Shown: positions 26,765 through 35,529, numbered from the stretch's first letter. The stretch: DNA of 64,000 bases from Methanobacterium sp. (GCA_018263005.1 JADFDH010000006.1:1-64000); one strand, 5' to 3'. Numbers and translations are program-made. The notes: a model not told the origin generated them from the letters alone.

Positions 26765-26965
26765 TGAACAATCATCGAATTTTTTACCCTAAACTAGGCA
26801 GATTACCGATCATTTAAAATTCCACTTACCCAGACATAATATCAAATTGCCATTTTTACCCTTACCAGGTAATATAAATTATAAGATCAAATCCACCAGG
26901 CAAATATCAGATCACATCTACCTGATAATTATCTAAATTATCAGATCTCATCTACTTGGCAGCCG
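26765..26965 (-). repeat. Degenerate tandem repeat starting in the 3' end of mvk
   Basis: On the minus strand the end of mvk (CAAGTAGATGAGATCTGATA, covering the last codons and stop) is followed by CAGGTAGATGTGATCTGATA and then by weaker units beginning CTGGTGGATTTGATCTTATA, CTGGTAAGGG, CTGGGTAAGTGG and CTAGTTTAGGG, spaced 25-37 bp apart. Identity falls with distance from the gene. The rest of the gap has no gene. Confidence 0.65.
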
Positions 26966-27924
26966 TCCCCTGATATTTTAATAGGAAATGCTTTTTCTTC
27001 CTTTTTTAGTTGTTTTAGAACTTCATCCTTTTTTCCAGGACAGTAAGCTATGATGCTGCCCCCGCCACCCGCACCGGTGATTTTGGAACCCTTAGCCCCG
27101 CTTTCCCTGGCCAGGTAGACCATCTTTGAAAGCACAGGGGTGTTAACGCCCAGAGCATCTAATAGACCATGGTTGAAGTTCATCAGTTCTCCCAGTTCAT
27201 TCTCATCTTTTCGAGTTAAAGCTTCCCTTGCTTCTAGTGTAATCTGCTCCATAGACTCGAAAATGGGATTGATTAGGGAAGGATATTTTTCTTTTTTACT
27301 TCTGACTGTTTTTATTAACTCACCAGTGTTGCTCTCTCTTCTGGTGTGTCCTATTACTAATGGAATATCCCAGTCCAGGTTCAATTTGATGATCTCTCCA
27401 GTCTCTGGTGAAAGATAAATAGCACCGCCAAATGTACTTAGGGTGGTGTCAATAGGGCTTGCTTCTCCCTGAACTTCTAATTCTACCTGATGAGCTAGTC
27501 TTGCTATTTTATCCCTGTTAAATTCCTGTTTAAAGTATTTAAAAGCAGCTGCTAGTGTGGCTACTGTTACAGCCGCTGATGATCCTAAACCTGCTCCTAT
27601 GGGTATTTCCAGTTCTAATACGATTTCTAATCCCTTTTCGAATTTTAATCCTGTTTCATTTTGGATTATAATTAATGATCTTAGAATGTAACTTAATATA
27701 CCGGTTTTATGGTTATTTTCACATTTTATGGTCTCATCTTCCAGTTCCAGATATCCGGAAACTCCCAGTTGAGGTGTTTGAACATGTATCCTGTTGTCAG
27801 ATCTTTCCCCCATTTTTATATGAACATATCTGTTTACAGCAACTGCTATGGCAGGTTTTCCGTAAACAACTGCGTGTTCTCCAAAAAGAATGACTTTACC
27901 AGGTGCAGATGCTGTGATTTTCAT
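26941..27924 (-). CDS. mvk: Mevalonate kinase
   Basis: A 327-residue GHMP kinase. Motif 1 is APGKVILFGEHAVVYGKPA (residues 6-24), motif 2 is PIGAGLGSSAAVTVA (the ATP-binding loop, about residue 110), and motif 3 is SKITGAGGGGSII near the C-terminus. GEASPIDTTLSTFGG contains the catalytic Asp. It makes 5-phosphomevalonate, feeding the ipk/fni/idsA genes downstream. It follows the memo gene by 51 bp. The last codons are duplicated beyond the stop. Confidence 0.95.
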   Translation of the reverse strand: MKITASAPGKVILFGEHAVVYGKPAIAVAVNRYVHIKMGERSDNRIHVQTPQLGVSGYLELEDETIKCENNHKTGILSYILRSLIIIQNETGLKFEKGLEIVLELEIPIGAGLGSSAAVTVATLAAAFKYFKQEFNRDKIARLAHQVELEVQGEASPIDTTLSTFGGAIYLSPETGEIIKLNLDWDIPLVIGHTRRESNTGELIKTVRSKKEKYPSLINPIFESMEQITLEAREALTRKDENELGELMNFNHGLLDALGVNTPVLSKMVYLARESGAKGSKITGAGGGGSIIAYCPGKKDEVLKQLKKEEKAFPIKISGDGCQVDEI

Positions 27925-27975
27925 ATAAGTGTTTACACCCCAAATTTTTTTAAAATAAGATCAGTGCAATTTTAG

Positions 27976-28830
27976 CTAGATTAAACCAGCCGATGCATAA
28001 CCCACAACAGCAGAGTAGTCCCCGGTGATATCACCACTGGTAGCATATTTATAAATTTCAGCTTTCTTTACTCCTTTCATTTTAGAGTAAACTATTGTAG
28101 CGGCAACTGCTCCGTATCCGCACATGGAAACGTTTAATTCACCAACGGTATTCAAGAATCTGATCTCGTCTAAACTCCTTATGGAATCTAAAACCTGACC
28201 ATCATTGTTGCTGGCTATTTGCTGGGGTTGGTAATGGGTGAAGTCTGTGCTGGCCACCAAAACCACGTCTCTGTCCAGTTCATCCCTGGTTTTAGCCAAT
28301 GCACGGCCTATTTCAGAGGCAGTCTCCAGGTCCTGCATCCACATGCATATGGGTACAATTTCAAATCTTTTACCACCCATACCTGCTATGTACTGCAGGA
28401 AGGGGAGCTGTACCTCACAGCTATGTTCCTGATGATGTGCTAATGGTTCTGAATCAAGGATTGCTGCATTTTTTAGTAGTTGTTCCGTAAATTCTTCATC
28501 GATTGATGAAAGTCCTAAGGGAGTTTCCCACTGGCCCTCGCTTACCGTTGAAACACCGGAGCCCATTCCCGTGTGATTGGGACATAGTATGATAAATGTA
28601 TCCGGCAAACCATCCTCTGCTAAATTTAAATATGCATGGGCGGCGATGGGCCCTGAATACATGTAACCAGCATGTGGTACTATAATTCCTTTTAGTTCCC
28701 TTTCTGTTCCCAGATGGTCTGGTATTTGTCCAGGACCAAGCTCGTGTTTGAAGCACCATTCGATCCTTCTTTTTAAAGAATCTTCATCTGCCTCATAGAA
28801 AGAGCCGGCCACTGCAGGTTTTCGGATCAT
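27976..28830 (-). CDS. MEMO1-family protein (AmmeMemoRadiSam system protein B)
   Basis: 284 residues, full length for the family. It begins IRKPAVAGSFYEAD and contains IIVPHAGYMYSG, the His-bearing motif, plus LCPNHTG, HQEHSCEVQLPFLQ and STDFTHYQ, which line the active-site-like cleft related to nonheme-iron dioxygenases. The biochemical role in archaea is not established. It is often found with AMMECR1 and radical-SAM partners, which are not seen here. It lies between rpsB and mvk on the minus strand. Confidence 0.9.
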   Translation of the reverse strand: MIRKPAVAGSFYEADEDSLKRRIEWCFKHELGPGQIPDHLGTERELKGIIVPHAGYMYSGPIAAHAYLNLAEDGLPDTFIILCPNHTGMGSGVSTVSEGQWETPLGLSSIDEEFTEQLLKNAAILDSEPLAHHQEHSCEVQLPFLQYIAGMGGKRFEIVPICMWMQDLETASEIGRALAKTRDELDRDVVLVASTDFTHYQPQQIASNNDGQVLDSIRSLDEIRFLNTVGELNVSMCGYGAVAATIVYSKMKGVKKAEIYKYATSGDITGDYSAVVGYASAGLI

Positions 28831-28910
28831 AAAAAAACACTGCCTTTTTATTTTTTTTTATATATTTATCCACAATTTTTCCCATTTTTTTTTGGTCACT
28901 TCAACAGATT

Positions 28911-29085
28911 GAATATTTTTTGGTTCTGATCGAGCCCTGTTATTTTTGGTCCTGATCAGGCCCTAATATTTTGCTGTTAAATTGTGAACCTAATATTTTG
29001 CTGTTGAACTGTGAACCATATTATTTGGCTTTTGATGGTGAAATTTTATTTTAAATTTGGACCATTATATTTTCAGTTCGAAATC
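28911..29085 (-). repeat. Five to six 26-27-bp tandem units downstream of rpsB
   Basis: Units at 28965-28991 and 28992-29018 match at 24 of 27 positions (both start AATATTTTGCTGTT). Two related units carrying GGTCCTGATCAGGCCCT and GGTTCTGATCGAGCCCT lie at 28911-28964. Toward rpsB, TATTATTTGGCTTTTGATGG (from about 29019) and the last codons of rpsB itself (29060-29085) form weaker members. The remainder of the gap 28831-28910 is T-rich with no gene. Confidence 0.8.
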
Positions 29086-29661
29086 GGTTGGTTCCGCGTC
29101 CAGATCCTGATCTTCTGCTATGGTTCCTTTTTCCCGTAGGATCTGTCGAGCCAGGAGCCAGTAAACTAGTGCTATAGCTTTTCTTCCCTTATTATTTACT
29201 GGTACAACAATATCCACATTTCCCAGCAGGTTTTCTGTGTCGCATAATGCCACTACAGGAAGTCCCATTTGTTTTGCTTCTATTATGGCCTGGGAATCTG
29301 ATCGGGGATCGGTGACCACTACTACTTTGGGTTCGATGAATTTGTTATATTCAGGATTGGTCAGGGTTCCGGGTATGAATCTTCCGGGTATTGTTTTGGC
29401 TCCTGTGATTTCTCCAAATCTCTTTACAGGTGCCTGTCCGTATTGTCTGGTGGAAACTACCAGTACATCATCTGGGTCGAATTTGGCTAGGAATTTGGCT
29501 GCGGACATTATTCTGTCGTTGGTTTTTCTCACGTCCAATACGTACAGCCCATCGGCCCTTACCCGGTAAATGTATCTTTCCATATCCTTGGTTTTCTGTT
29601 GAGTGCCGATGTGTAAACCGGCTGCTAAATATCTGTCCAGTGGTATTAAGAGTTCTGACAA
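29065..29661 (-). CDS. rpsB: Small ribosomal subunit protein uS2
   Basis: A 198-residue archaeal S2 of the 30S subunit. Diagnostic segments: AAGLHIGTQQKTKDMERYIY, DGLYVLDVRKTNDRI, GRFIPGTLTNP, and VVTDPRSDSQAIIEA. It belongs to the eno-rpoK-rpoN group typical of archaea. The start is ATG at 29661 with GGTGATAA upstream. Its final codons resemble the downstream tandem repeat. Confidence 0.96.
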   Translation of the reverse strand: MSELLIPLDRYLAAGLHIGTQQKTKDMERYIYRVRADGLYVLDVRKTNDRIMSAAKFLAKFDPDDVLVVSTRQYGQAPVKRFGEITGAKTIPGRFIPGTLTNPEYNKFIEPKVVVVTDPRSDSQAIIEAKQMGLPVVALCDTENLLGNVDIVVPVNNKGRKAIALVYWLLARQILREKGTIAEDQDLDAEPTDFELKI

Positions 29662-29892
29662 CTTATCACCTCATCATATTAATATTTTTTTTGTTAACTT
29701 CTATAATTTCCTTCTTATTAGCCTTGATTATATTATTCCAGTTAATTTGGATGTTTAATGACCTTATTGGTAATAAATAGAGGTTAATTTATTATATTTT
29801 AATAATTAATTAGAAAATATGGGTTTTTCCATATATTCAATTTTTTATAAAATTTGATTTTTACTTTCTTTAGGGAAGAATATTTAATTATT
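29662..29892. other. Intergenic T-rich gap with probable promoter
   Basis: 231 bp between the ferredoxin and rpsB genes with no frame of note. On the minus strand a TATA-like AATATATTAAA-type sequence near 29793-29803 could drive rpsB. Nothing else is visible. Confidence 0.35.
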
Positions 29893-30084
29893 TTAGTCTT
29901 CCTCTACTGTTATTGCCTCGTTGGGGCATATGTCTATGCAAACTTCGCATAAGCTGCATTCTTCACAGTTATGGGTCACCATTTTCTCGCCGTCTAGGAT
30001 GAATATTTCCATAGGGCATACATCTGCGCATTCTGCACAGTCTGCACCTTCACATTTATCGTAGTCAATTATTATTTTAGCCAT
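29893..30084 (-). CDS. Ferredoxin-type protein with two 4Fe-4S motifs
   Basis: 63 residues with an irregular first motif (CEGADCAECADVCPMEI, with an extra Cys) and a second (CEECSLCEVCIDICPNE). The arrangement would bind two 4Fe-4S clusters and serve as a small electron carrier. It lies between eno and rpsB, its usual place in Methanobacteriales. The redox partner is not shown by the sequence. Confidence 0.9.
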   Translation of the reverse strand: MAKIIIDYDKCEGADCAECADVCPMEIFILDGEKMVTHNCEECSLCEVCIDICPNEAITVEED

Positions 30085-30191
30085 TTCAATCTTCCTTAAT
30101 TTTTGATTTTTTTTTTATACGTTGCAAAATATCCTATTTTCTTTAATGAATAATTTTTTTTATGATTAAAAAATATAAAGTGTGTTTTAAT

Positions 30192-31448
30192 TTATCTGTA
30201 TTTTTCTATAATGCCCATATGAGGTTCGGTGAGTTCTTCTTCTATTCTAATCAGTTCGTTGAGTTTAGCTATTCGTTCACCGCCTACTGCTCCTGTTTTG
30301 ATTATGGGACAGGAGAATGCTACAGCCAGATGTGCTATGGTTTCATCGGTGGTTTCACCAGACCGGTGAGATACCACTGGCACGTATTTGTTATTCCTGG
30401 CCAGTTCCACTGTTTTATAAGTGTCTGTGAGGGTTCCTATCTGGTTGGGTTTTATGATTATAGAGTTACCTGCCTTTTTACTTATCCCTTCACTTAGGAT
30501 CTCTGCATTGGTAACGAAGACATCATCTCCACAGATCAGGCACTTGTCACCGGCTTTCTTGGTGAGCTCGGCAAATCCGTCAAAATCTCCTTCTCTTATG
30601 GGATCCTCAACAAAATAAAATCCGTAGGTGTCTATAATTTCCTCTACAAAGTCTATTTGTTCTCCGGTGCTCCTATTTACCCCTTCTCTCTGGTACACGT
30701 ATGTTTCCTTCTCGGGATCCCACATTTCACTAGCAGCCATATCCAGGGCTGGTTTTACCTCTACACCGATCTCCTCTGTGACCGTCTGGCAGGATTTGAC
30801 CTGTATCTCCAGTGCCTCTTCACTGGTAAGATTAGGAGCCCATCCTCCTTCATCACCTTTACCACCGGTGAATGATTTGTCTTTTTCTTGGATCAATTCT
30901 CTGATCTTTTTATGTACACTTACATTTGCAAATACAGCTTCGGTTATGTTGGTTGCTCCCACGGGTATGACTAAAAATTCCTGTATATCTGGTGCATTTT
31001 TACCGGCGTGAGCTCCTCCGTTTATCATATTACCCAGGGGATAAGGTATTTCATGGGGCATGTTACCCCCTAAAAAGCGGTATAATGGCATGTTATATGA
31101 TGATGCTGCTGCTTTGGCCGTTGCCATGGAAACTGCGACGGTTGTGTTTCCTCCGATGGATGATAAGTTTTCTGTTCCGTCAATCTCTTTCAGGACCAGA
31201 TCTATTTCGTTTAAATCTTCAGCGTCCATTCCAATGAGTTCAGAGGATATGATATCTTCCACTTCTCTGATTATCTTATCCACTCCCCCTACGGGAAAGG
31301 CCACTACTTCACGAGCTCCGGTGCTGGCTCCGCTGGGAGCTGCTGCCCTTCCGAAACCATTCCAGGTTATTACATCCACCTCTAAGGTGGGGTTTCCTCT
31401 ACTGTCTAATATTTTTCTTACACGTATGTCTTCTATAATACTATCCAC
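30192..31448 (-). CDS. eno: Enolase
   Basis: 418 residues from GTG at 31448 (MDSIIEDIRVRKILDSRGNP), with AGAGGTG 6 bp upstream; the in-frame GTG at 31457 lies within that site. It interconverts 2-phosphoglycerate and phosphoenolpyruvate. Visible are the N-terminal SRGNPTLEVDV, GGAHAGKNAPDIQEF, the Mg-ligand region FVEDPI and ICGDD, the catalytic Lys region IIIKPNQIGTLT, and SHRSGETTDETIAHLAVA. It sits between rpoK and the ferredoxin in a conserved archaeal cluster. Confidence 0.96.
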   Translation of the reverse strand: MDSIIEDIRVRKILDSRGNPTLEVDVITWNGFGRAAAPSGASTGAREVVAFPVGGVDKIIREVEDIISSELIGMDAEDLNEIDLVLKEIDGTENLSSIGGNTTVAVSMATAKAAASSYNMPLYRFLGGNMPHEIPYPLGNMINGGAHAGKNAPDIQEFLVIPVGATNITEAVFANVSVHKKIRELIQEKDKSFTGGKGDEGGWAPNLTSEEALEIQVKSCQTVTEEIGVEVKPALDMAASEMWDPEKETYVYQREGVNRSTGEQIDFVEEIIDTYGFYFVEDPIREGDFDGFAELTKKAGDKCLICGDDVFVTNAEILSEGISKKAGNSIIIKPNQIGTLTDTYKTVELARNNKYVPVVSHRSGETTDETIAHLAVAFSCPIIKTGAVGGERIAKLNELIRIEEELTEPHMGIIEKYR

Positions 31449-31529
31449 AATTAACACCTCTTATAAAAAAAACAGTGGTTGTTCAGGTCTTATTTTTGGA
31501 TTTTATCTTATCTTATAAACCTTTTTATA

Positions 31530-31748
31530 TTATTCTTCGCCTATTCTCTTCACTTTTAGCGGTATTAGATTTTCTTTAAGCTCTAATGTAGCTATGTCTA
31601 TGGGATCAATGGAACCGGTAACTTCAACCTTTGGTTTGGCGCCCATGGAAAGTTGGAGAGCTCGGGCTCCGATCAGTCTAGCTCTTTCAAACCGGGTTAA
31701 TACTTTGGGTTTTACTTCCTTTTTTGTGGTTTTTTTCTTTCTGGGCAT
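31530..31748 (-). CDS. rpoK: DNA-directed RNA polymerase subunit Rpo6 (K)
   Basis: 72 residues from the ATG at 31748, preceded by AGGAG 9 bp upstream; an ATG at 31757 is too close to that site. LTRFERARLIGARALQLSMGA is the signature of the RpoK/omega/Rpb6 family, which clamps the largest subunit. It ends KENLIPLKVKRIGEE. It lies between the intron-containing tRNA gene and eno. Confidence 0.95.
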   Translation of the reverse strand: MPRKKKTTKKEVKPKVLTRFERARLIGARALQLSMGAKPKVEVTGSIDPIDIATLELKENLIPLKVKRIGEE

Positions 31749-31889
31749 ATTATGCATCTCCTGGTAATTCTATTTTTTAATTCGGATCCTATGCCTTATT
31801 AAATAAATAAATGATTTTTAACCCTTAATTATGGAGTTTTTTTCCTTAATATTGATCAGCCTTTTTAATAGGTTGTTTTTTTAATATAA

Positions 31890-32060
<171 letters not shown>

Positions 32061-32064
32061 CTTT

Positions 32065-32232
32065 TTACCATACTTCAACATGAGCTATGAACATTCTTCT
32101 GCAGCAATACTTGTCTATTCCAAGATCGTCGAGGACATCCTTAGGATCTTCTCCTTCCTGAGTTCTCTTTTGATATTCTTCAAAATAGGCTGATACTACT
32201 TTTCCACAGCTTAAACATCTGACTGGTATCAT
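32065..32232 (-). CDS. rpoN: DNA-directed RNA polymerase subunit Rpo10 (N)
   Basis: 55 residues beginning MIPVRCLSCGKVVSAYFEEY and ending CCRRMFIAHVEVW. The atypical zinc site CxxC...CC (CLSC and CCRR) is diagnostic of RpoN/Rpb10, which helps assemble the polymerase core. ATG is at 32232 and the stop at 32065-32067. It follows rps9 after a repeat-bearing gap and directly precedes the tRNA-Pro gene, probably on the same transcript. Confidence 0.96.
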   Translation of the reverse strand: MIPVRCLSCGKVVSAYFEEYQKRTQEGEDPKDVLDDLGIDKYCCRRMFIAHVEVW

Positions 32233-32290
32233 AAAACCATCATTTTAGTCCTTTTTTAAAATAATTTTTTTTCTTCGGATCTATTCTAGG

Positions 32291-32425
32291 GGAATAAACA
32301 TTCCATTCCAATGGAAATAAAGTACTCTTGTAATATATTTCCCTTATTGGCAGGAAATAAAATCCACCATATAGGAATATCCCCCTTCTGGCAGGGAATG
32401 AAATTCTCCACCAGGGATTTTAATA
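32291..32425 (-). repeat. Degenerate tandem repeat between rps9 and rpoN
   Basis: Two clear units of about 45 bp read on the minus strand TGGTGGAGAATTTCATTCCC (from about 32414) and TGGTGGATTTTATTTCCTGC (from about 32371), each followed by GCCA and a purine-rich GGG-A run. A weaker third unit (ACTTTATTTCCATTGGAATG) lies near 32300-32325. Confidence 0.65.
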
Positions 32426-32440
32426 GATCAACATATTTGT

Positions 32441-32845
32441 TTATCGGTAACTTTTCTGTCTGCGGGCTCTGGCCCCTCTTCCACCGTACTTTTTAGGCTC
32501 GCTTCGTCGGGGATCTCCCACCAGCATGGTCCTATCGTACTGAGAGTATTTCTCTTTAAGATCCATGTCACTGGTCCATTGAACCAGTCCTTTTGCTATT
32601 ACCATTCGAGCAGCCTCTGCCTGTCCCATTACACCGCCACCTACTACTTTGACATCTATATCAACATCATCAGCTAGTTTACCGGCCAGTGTTAGTGGTT
32701 CGTTTATTTTTAGCCGGGCCAGTTCTGGCTGGTAGAGTTCTGCAGGATATTTGTTAACCCTCACTCTTCCTTTGCCTTCACGGAATTTTCCCCGGGCAAT
32801 TGCTGTTTTTCTTTTTCCACTGGTATGAATAACTTTCTTCATCAT
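32441..32845 (-). CDS. rps9: Small ribosomal subunit protein uS9
   Basis: 134 residues (133 if the second ATG is used). HTSGKRKTAIARGKFREGKG opens the protein. The C-terminal tail GGRGARARRQKSYR, which ends in the invariant basic Tyr-Arg, contacts P-site tRNA. It follows rpl13 as in other archaea. Confidence 0.96.
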   Translation of the reverse strand: MMKKVIHTSGKRKTAIARGKFREGKGRVRVNKYPAELYQPELARLKINEPLTLAGKLADDVDIDVKVVGGGVMGQAEAARMVIAKGLVQWTSDMDLKEKYSQYDRTMLVGDPRRSEPKKYGGRGARARRQKSYR

Positions 32846-32901
32846 TACACTAATCCTTAAATTTTTTATAATATCAGATTAATTTTCTATTTTATGAACC
32901 C

Positions 32902-33324
32902 TTAAAATTTAGAGCCCAGTAAATGGGACACTCTTCCCAGTTCAACACTTTTTACCAGATTCTTAGGCTGTGCTTCTAATGGTTTTAAGGCTTCTTGATT
33001 TTCCAATTCTTTAGGAACTCCTACATAAACCTTTAATGATTTAAAGGCTTCTCTTCCTTTTGATCTTTTATAGGGTAACATGCCCCTTACGGTTCTGCGG
33101 AAAATATCATCGGGTCTCCGGGGATATTTAGGCCCCATCCTTCGGGGGTTGGAAATACTAGCCCTATCTATTCTCTGTTTATATTTTTTATAGGCCCAGT
33201 CTTTAGTTCCAGATATCACTATCTTATCTGCATTTAAAACTGTTATATCCTCGCCCTGTAAGAGTTTCTTGCTGACCTTGCTGGCCAGTCTTCCCAGAAC
33301 AAGTCCTTCTCCATCTATGATCAT
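32902..33324 (-). CDS. rpl13: Large ribosomal subunit protein uL13
   Basis: 140 residues. VLGRLASKVSKKLLQGEDI at the N-terminus and RRTVRGMLPYKRSKGREAFK in the middle are family signatures. It is in the order rps11-rpoD-rpl18e-rpl13-rps9-rpoN conserved in archaea. Confidence 0.96.
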   Translation of the reverse strand: MIIDGEGLVLGRLASKVSKKLLQGEDITVLNADKIVISGTKDWAYKKYKQRIDRASISNPRRMGPKYPRRPDDIFRRTVRGMLPYKRSKGREAFKSLKVYVGVPKELENQEALKPLEAQPKNLVKSVELGRVSHLLGSKF

Positions 33325-33369
33325 TTTAATACCATTCCTATATGATTTTTTTTTTGAATAAATTTTTTT

Positions 33370-33729
33370 TTATTCTATTATTTTCACGCCGCTACCCTTG
33401 GGATTTTGCTCCATAAGCTGACTTAGCTCTAAGCATTCTCCTCCGGCATTTTCGATTTTTTCAGTTGCTTTCTGGGAAAAATTTACAGCAGCTATCTGTA
33501 CTTTGTGTTCCAGTACACCCATACCCAGTACTTTTCCAGGCACCAGTACCAGATCATCGGCTTTGGTGTGCCTGTTGATCTGTGATATATTTACCTCGGC
33601 CTGTTTTCTGGTTGATTTTTCCAGTTTCCGGGCTAAATCCTTCCAGATTGCTGCCTTCTCCTGGTATGATTTTTCTTTAAGACTCATTATGAGCTCTGTG
33701 ATCTTGGGATTTGTTTTTTGAGTTTTCAT
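33370..33729 (-). CDS. rpl18e: Large ribosomal subunit protein eL18
   Basis: 119 residues. TNPKITELIMSLKEKSYQ and VLVPGKVLGMGVLEHKVQIA match eL18, an archaeal/eukaryotic protein related in fold to uL15. The ATG overlaps the rpoD stop by 4 bp, so the two are translationally coupled. Confidence 0.95.
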   Translation of the reverse strand: MKTQKTNPKITELIMSLKEKSYQEKAAIWKDLARKLEKSTRKQAEVNISQINRHTKADDLVLVPGKVLGMGVLEHKVQIAAVNFSQKATEKIENAGGECLELSQLMEQNPKGSGVKIIE

Positions 33730-34526
33730 TTAACTTTCTCCTCACTAAATGTTATGATTTTATCAGATTTATCGCTTAATATGTCGCAGGCAGCTTTGAT
33801 AACTTCTTCCGGTGTAAGTGAGCCATCTGTTTCGATTTTAAATATGAATTTATCATCCTGTCCTTCTACGGTTATGGCTTCAACTTCACAGTCTTTCTGG
33901 CATGTTCTGCACATGTTACACTCTTCAGGGTCAGCTATTAGTATCTTGTTATTCTTTTCATCGAATTCCAGAACTCCCCGGGGACATTCTTCAGCGCATT
34001 TGGCGCATGCTTCACATTTTTCTTCATCGACCATGATCAGGGGATAGTGTTTATATGCTGCTGATGTGGTGGGCTGCCATTTGGCATGTTCTAGGCCAAT
34101 ACCCAGCTGGGCTATTGCCTCCAGTTCCACCTCTTCATCATCTCTAAGTTTCATTAGGGGAATAGTATCATGAACAGGTACTATTTTAGGATCTTGTGAA
34201 GTTAGATCTCCTGAATACACTACTTTAGGTCCTTTCTCTTTTAATAGGAGTGATACACTACAACGAGGGCAGTGATCGGTGCAGTCACATTCTTCATGGA
34301 GTATTATGGATTCCAGATCTGTTTTTATGGGAACCAATCCTAATCTATGAGCTAATACTTCGTCGAATATTCTTGAATCGTTTTTGTAGATCTCCACTTC
34401 TTCTACGGCCATGGTGGGTACTTCCACCATGCAGATCCTGCGCAGTGCATTCATGAAAGGTACATCTGCACCTTCTATTACCAGGACTATTCTTTCTTCG
34501 TCTCTGGATTTTACGTCTATATCCAT
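33726..34526 (-). CDS. rpoD: DNA-directed RNA polymerase subunit Rpo3 (D) with 4Fe-4S domain
   Basis: 266 residues from ATG 34526 (MDIDVKSRDEERIVLVIEG), two bases past the rps11 stop; the open frame upstream overlaps rps11 and is not used. RNALRRICMVEVPTMAVEEVE-type dimerisation motifs and the RLGLVPI segment mark the alpha-like platform subunit. Residues about 170-215 add a ferredoxin-like insertion with two cysteine sets (CEACAKCAEECP and CNMCRTCQKDCE), so up to two clusters could be bound. It pairs with RpoL for polymerase assembly. Confidence 0.96.
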   Translation of the reverse strand: MDIDVKSRDEERIVLVIEGADVPFMNALRRICMVEVPTMAVEEVEIYKNDSRIFDEVLAHRLGLVPIKTDLESIILHEECDCTDHCPRCSVSLLLKEKGPKVVYSGDLTSQDPKIVPVHDTIPLMKLRDDEEVELEAIAQLGIGLEHAKWQPTTSAAYKHYPLIMVDEEKCEACAKCAEECPRGVLEFDEKNNKILIADPEECNMCRTCQKDCEVEAITVEGQDDKFIFKIETDGSLTPEEVIKAACDILSDKSDKIITFSEEKVK

Positions 34527-34527
34527 T

Positions 34528-34920
34528 TTAGACCCTTCTCCCCCTTTTACCTCCTGGTCTTCCTGTTCCATCATGAGGTATTGGAGTGACATCTTCAATT
34601 TTACCTATTTTAATACCAGCCCTGGCTAAAGCCCTTATGGTGGCTTGTGCACCGGGTCCTGGGGTTCGTGGACCATTTCCTCCGGGTGCTCTGACCCGGA
34701 TGTGTAGTCCTATCAGTCCTTTTTCTTTAACATCATCTGCTGCCCTGGTTGCTGCTTCCATAGCTGCGAAGGGTGATGATTCCTGTCGGTCTGCCCGTAC
34801 GACCTTACCACCGGACCATTGGGTTATGGTTTCGGCTCCGGTTAGATCGGTGACGGTGATAATTGTGTTGTTGAAAGAGGAATAAATATTAGCTACACCC
34901 CATTTTTCTTTATCCGCCAT
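34528..34920 (-). CDS. rps11: Small ribosomal subunit protein uS11
   Basis: 130 residues from ATG 34920 (MADKEKWGVANIYSSFNNT), with GGTGA 7 bp upstream; the GTG at 34929 lies inside that site. SSFNNTIITVTDLTGAETI and the C-terminal IPHDGTGRPGGKRGRRV are diagnostic. Confidence 0.96.
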   Translation of the reverse strand: MADKEKWGVANIYSSFNNTIITVTDLTGAETITQWSGGKVVRADRQESSPFAAMEAATRAADDVKEKGLIGLHIRVRAPGGNGPRTPGPGAQATIRALARAGIKIGKIEDVTPIPHDGTGRPGGKRGRRV

Positions 34921-34980
34921 TTTTTTCACCTTATCATTTTTATTAATTTAATAATTTTTATTTTCCTAAGTTTTATCTAT

Positions 34981-35508
34981 TTAGTTTTCACCGGCTTTAT
35001 CAGAAGCCTGTTGTTTTTGGTATTTTTCCATTGCAGAGCCTTGATAGAAACTTATAAGTTCTTCCTCTCCGCTTTTAACCAGATAACTTGGTGAGTCTAT
35101 TTTTTTACCATCCAGTGCTATGTGACCGTGAACTACCATGATCCTGGATTGTTTGGCTGTGTTGGCCAGTCCTTTCTGGTGTACCATGGTCTGCAGTCTT
35201 CTGCGTAGAACATCTTCCATGGTCAGGTTCAGAACATCTTCCAGTTTAGAATCTTTACCTAGAAAGCCCTGATTTATCAGGTGACTTAATAATTGCTCTC
35301 TTTCGGTTTTATTATCTTCACTGGACATACCCAAAAGTTCCCTGGCATCTCTCCTATATCTCTTAACCATAGTCTCGGCTTTCCAAATCTCTTTCTTGGT
35401 TTTTAGCCCGTATTTTTTTACTAATTTATTTTCTAATTTTATCCTGTCGGCATTCCATGGATGAGATGGTGTGTCATATTTTTTTCTTGATTTTCTTGGA
35501 TGTCCCAT
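34981..35508 (-). CDS. rps4: Small ribosomal subunit protein uS4
   Basis: 175 residues, archaeal size. GHPRKSRKKYDTPSHPW at the start, VLRRRLQTMVHQKGLANT and the S4 RNA-binding motif ARIMVVHGHIALDGKKIDSPSY-like segment in the second half. It lies between rps13 and rps11. Confidence 0.96.
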   Translation of the reverse strand: MGHPRKSRKKYDTPSHPWNADRIKLENKLVKKYGLKTKKEIWKAETMVKRYRRDARELLGMSSEDNKTEREQLLSHLINQGFLGKDSKLEDVLNLTMEDVLRRRLQTMVHQKGLANTAKQSRIMVVHGHIALDGKKIDSPSYLVKSGEEELISFYQGSAMEKYQKQQASDKAGEN

Positions 35509-35529
35509 AATGATCGTCTCCTAATAAAT

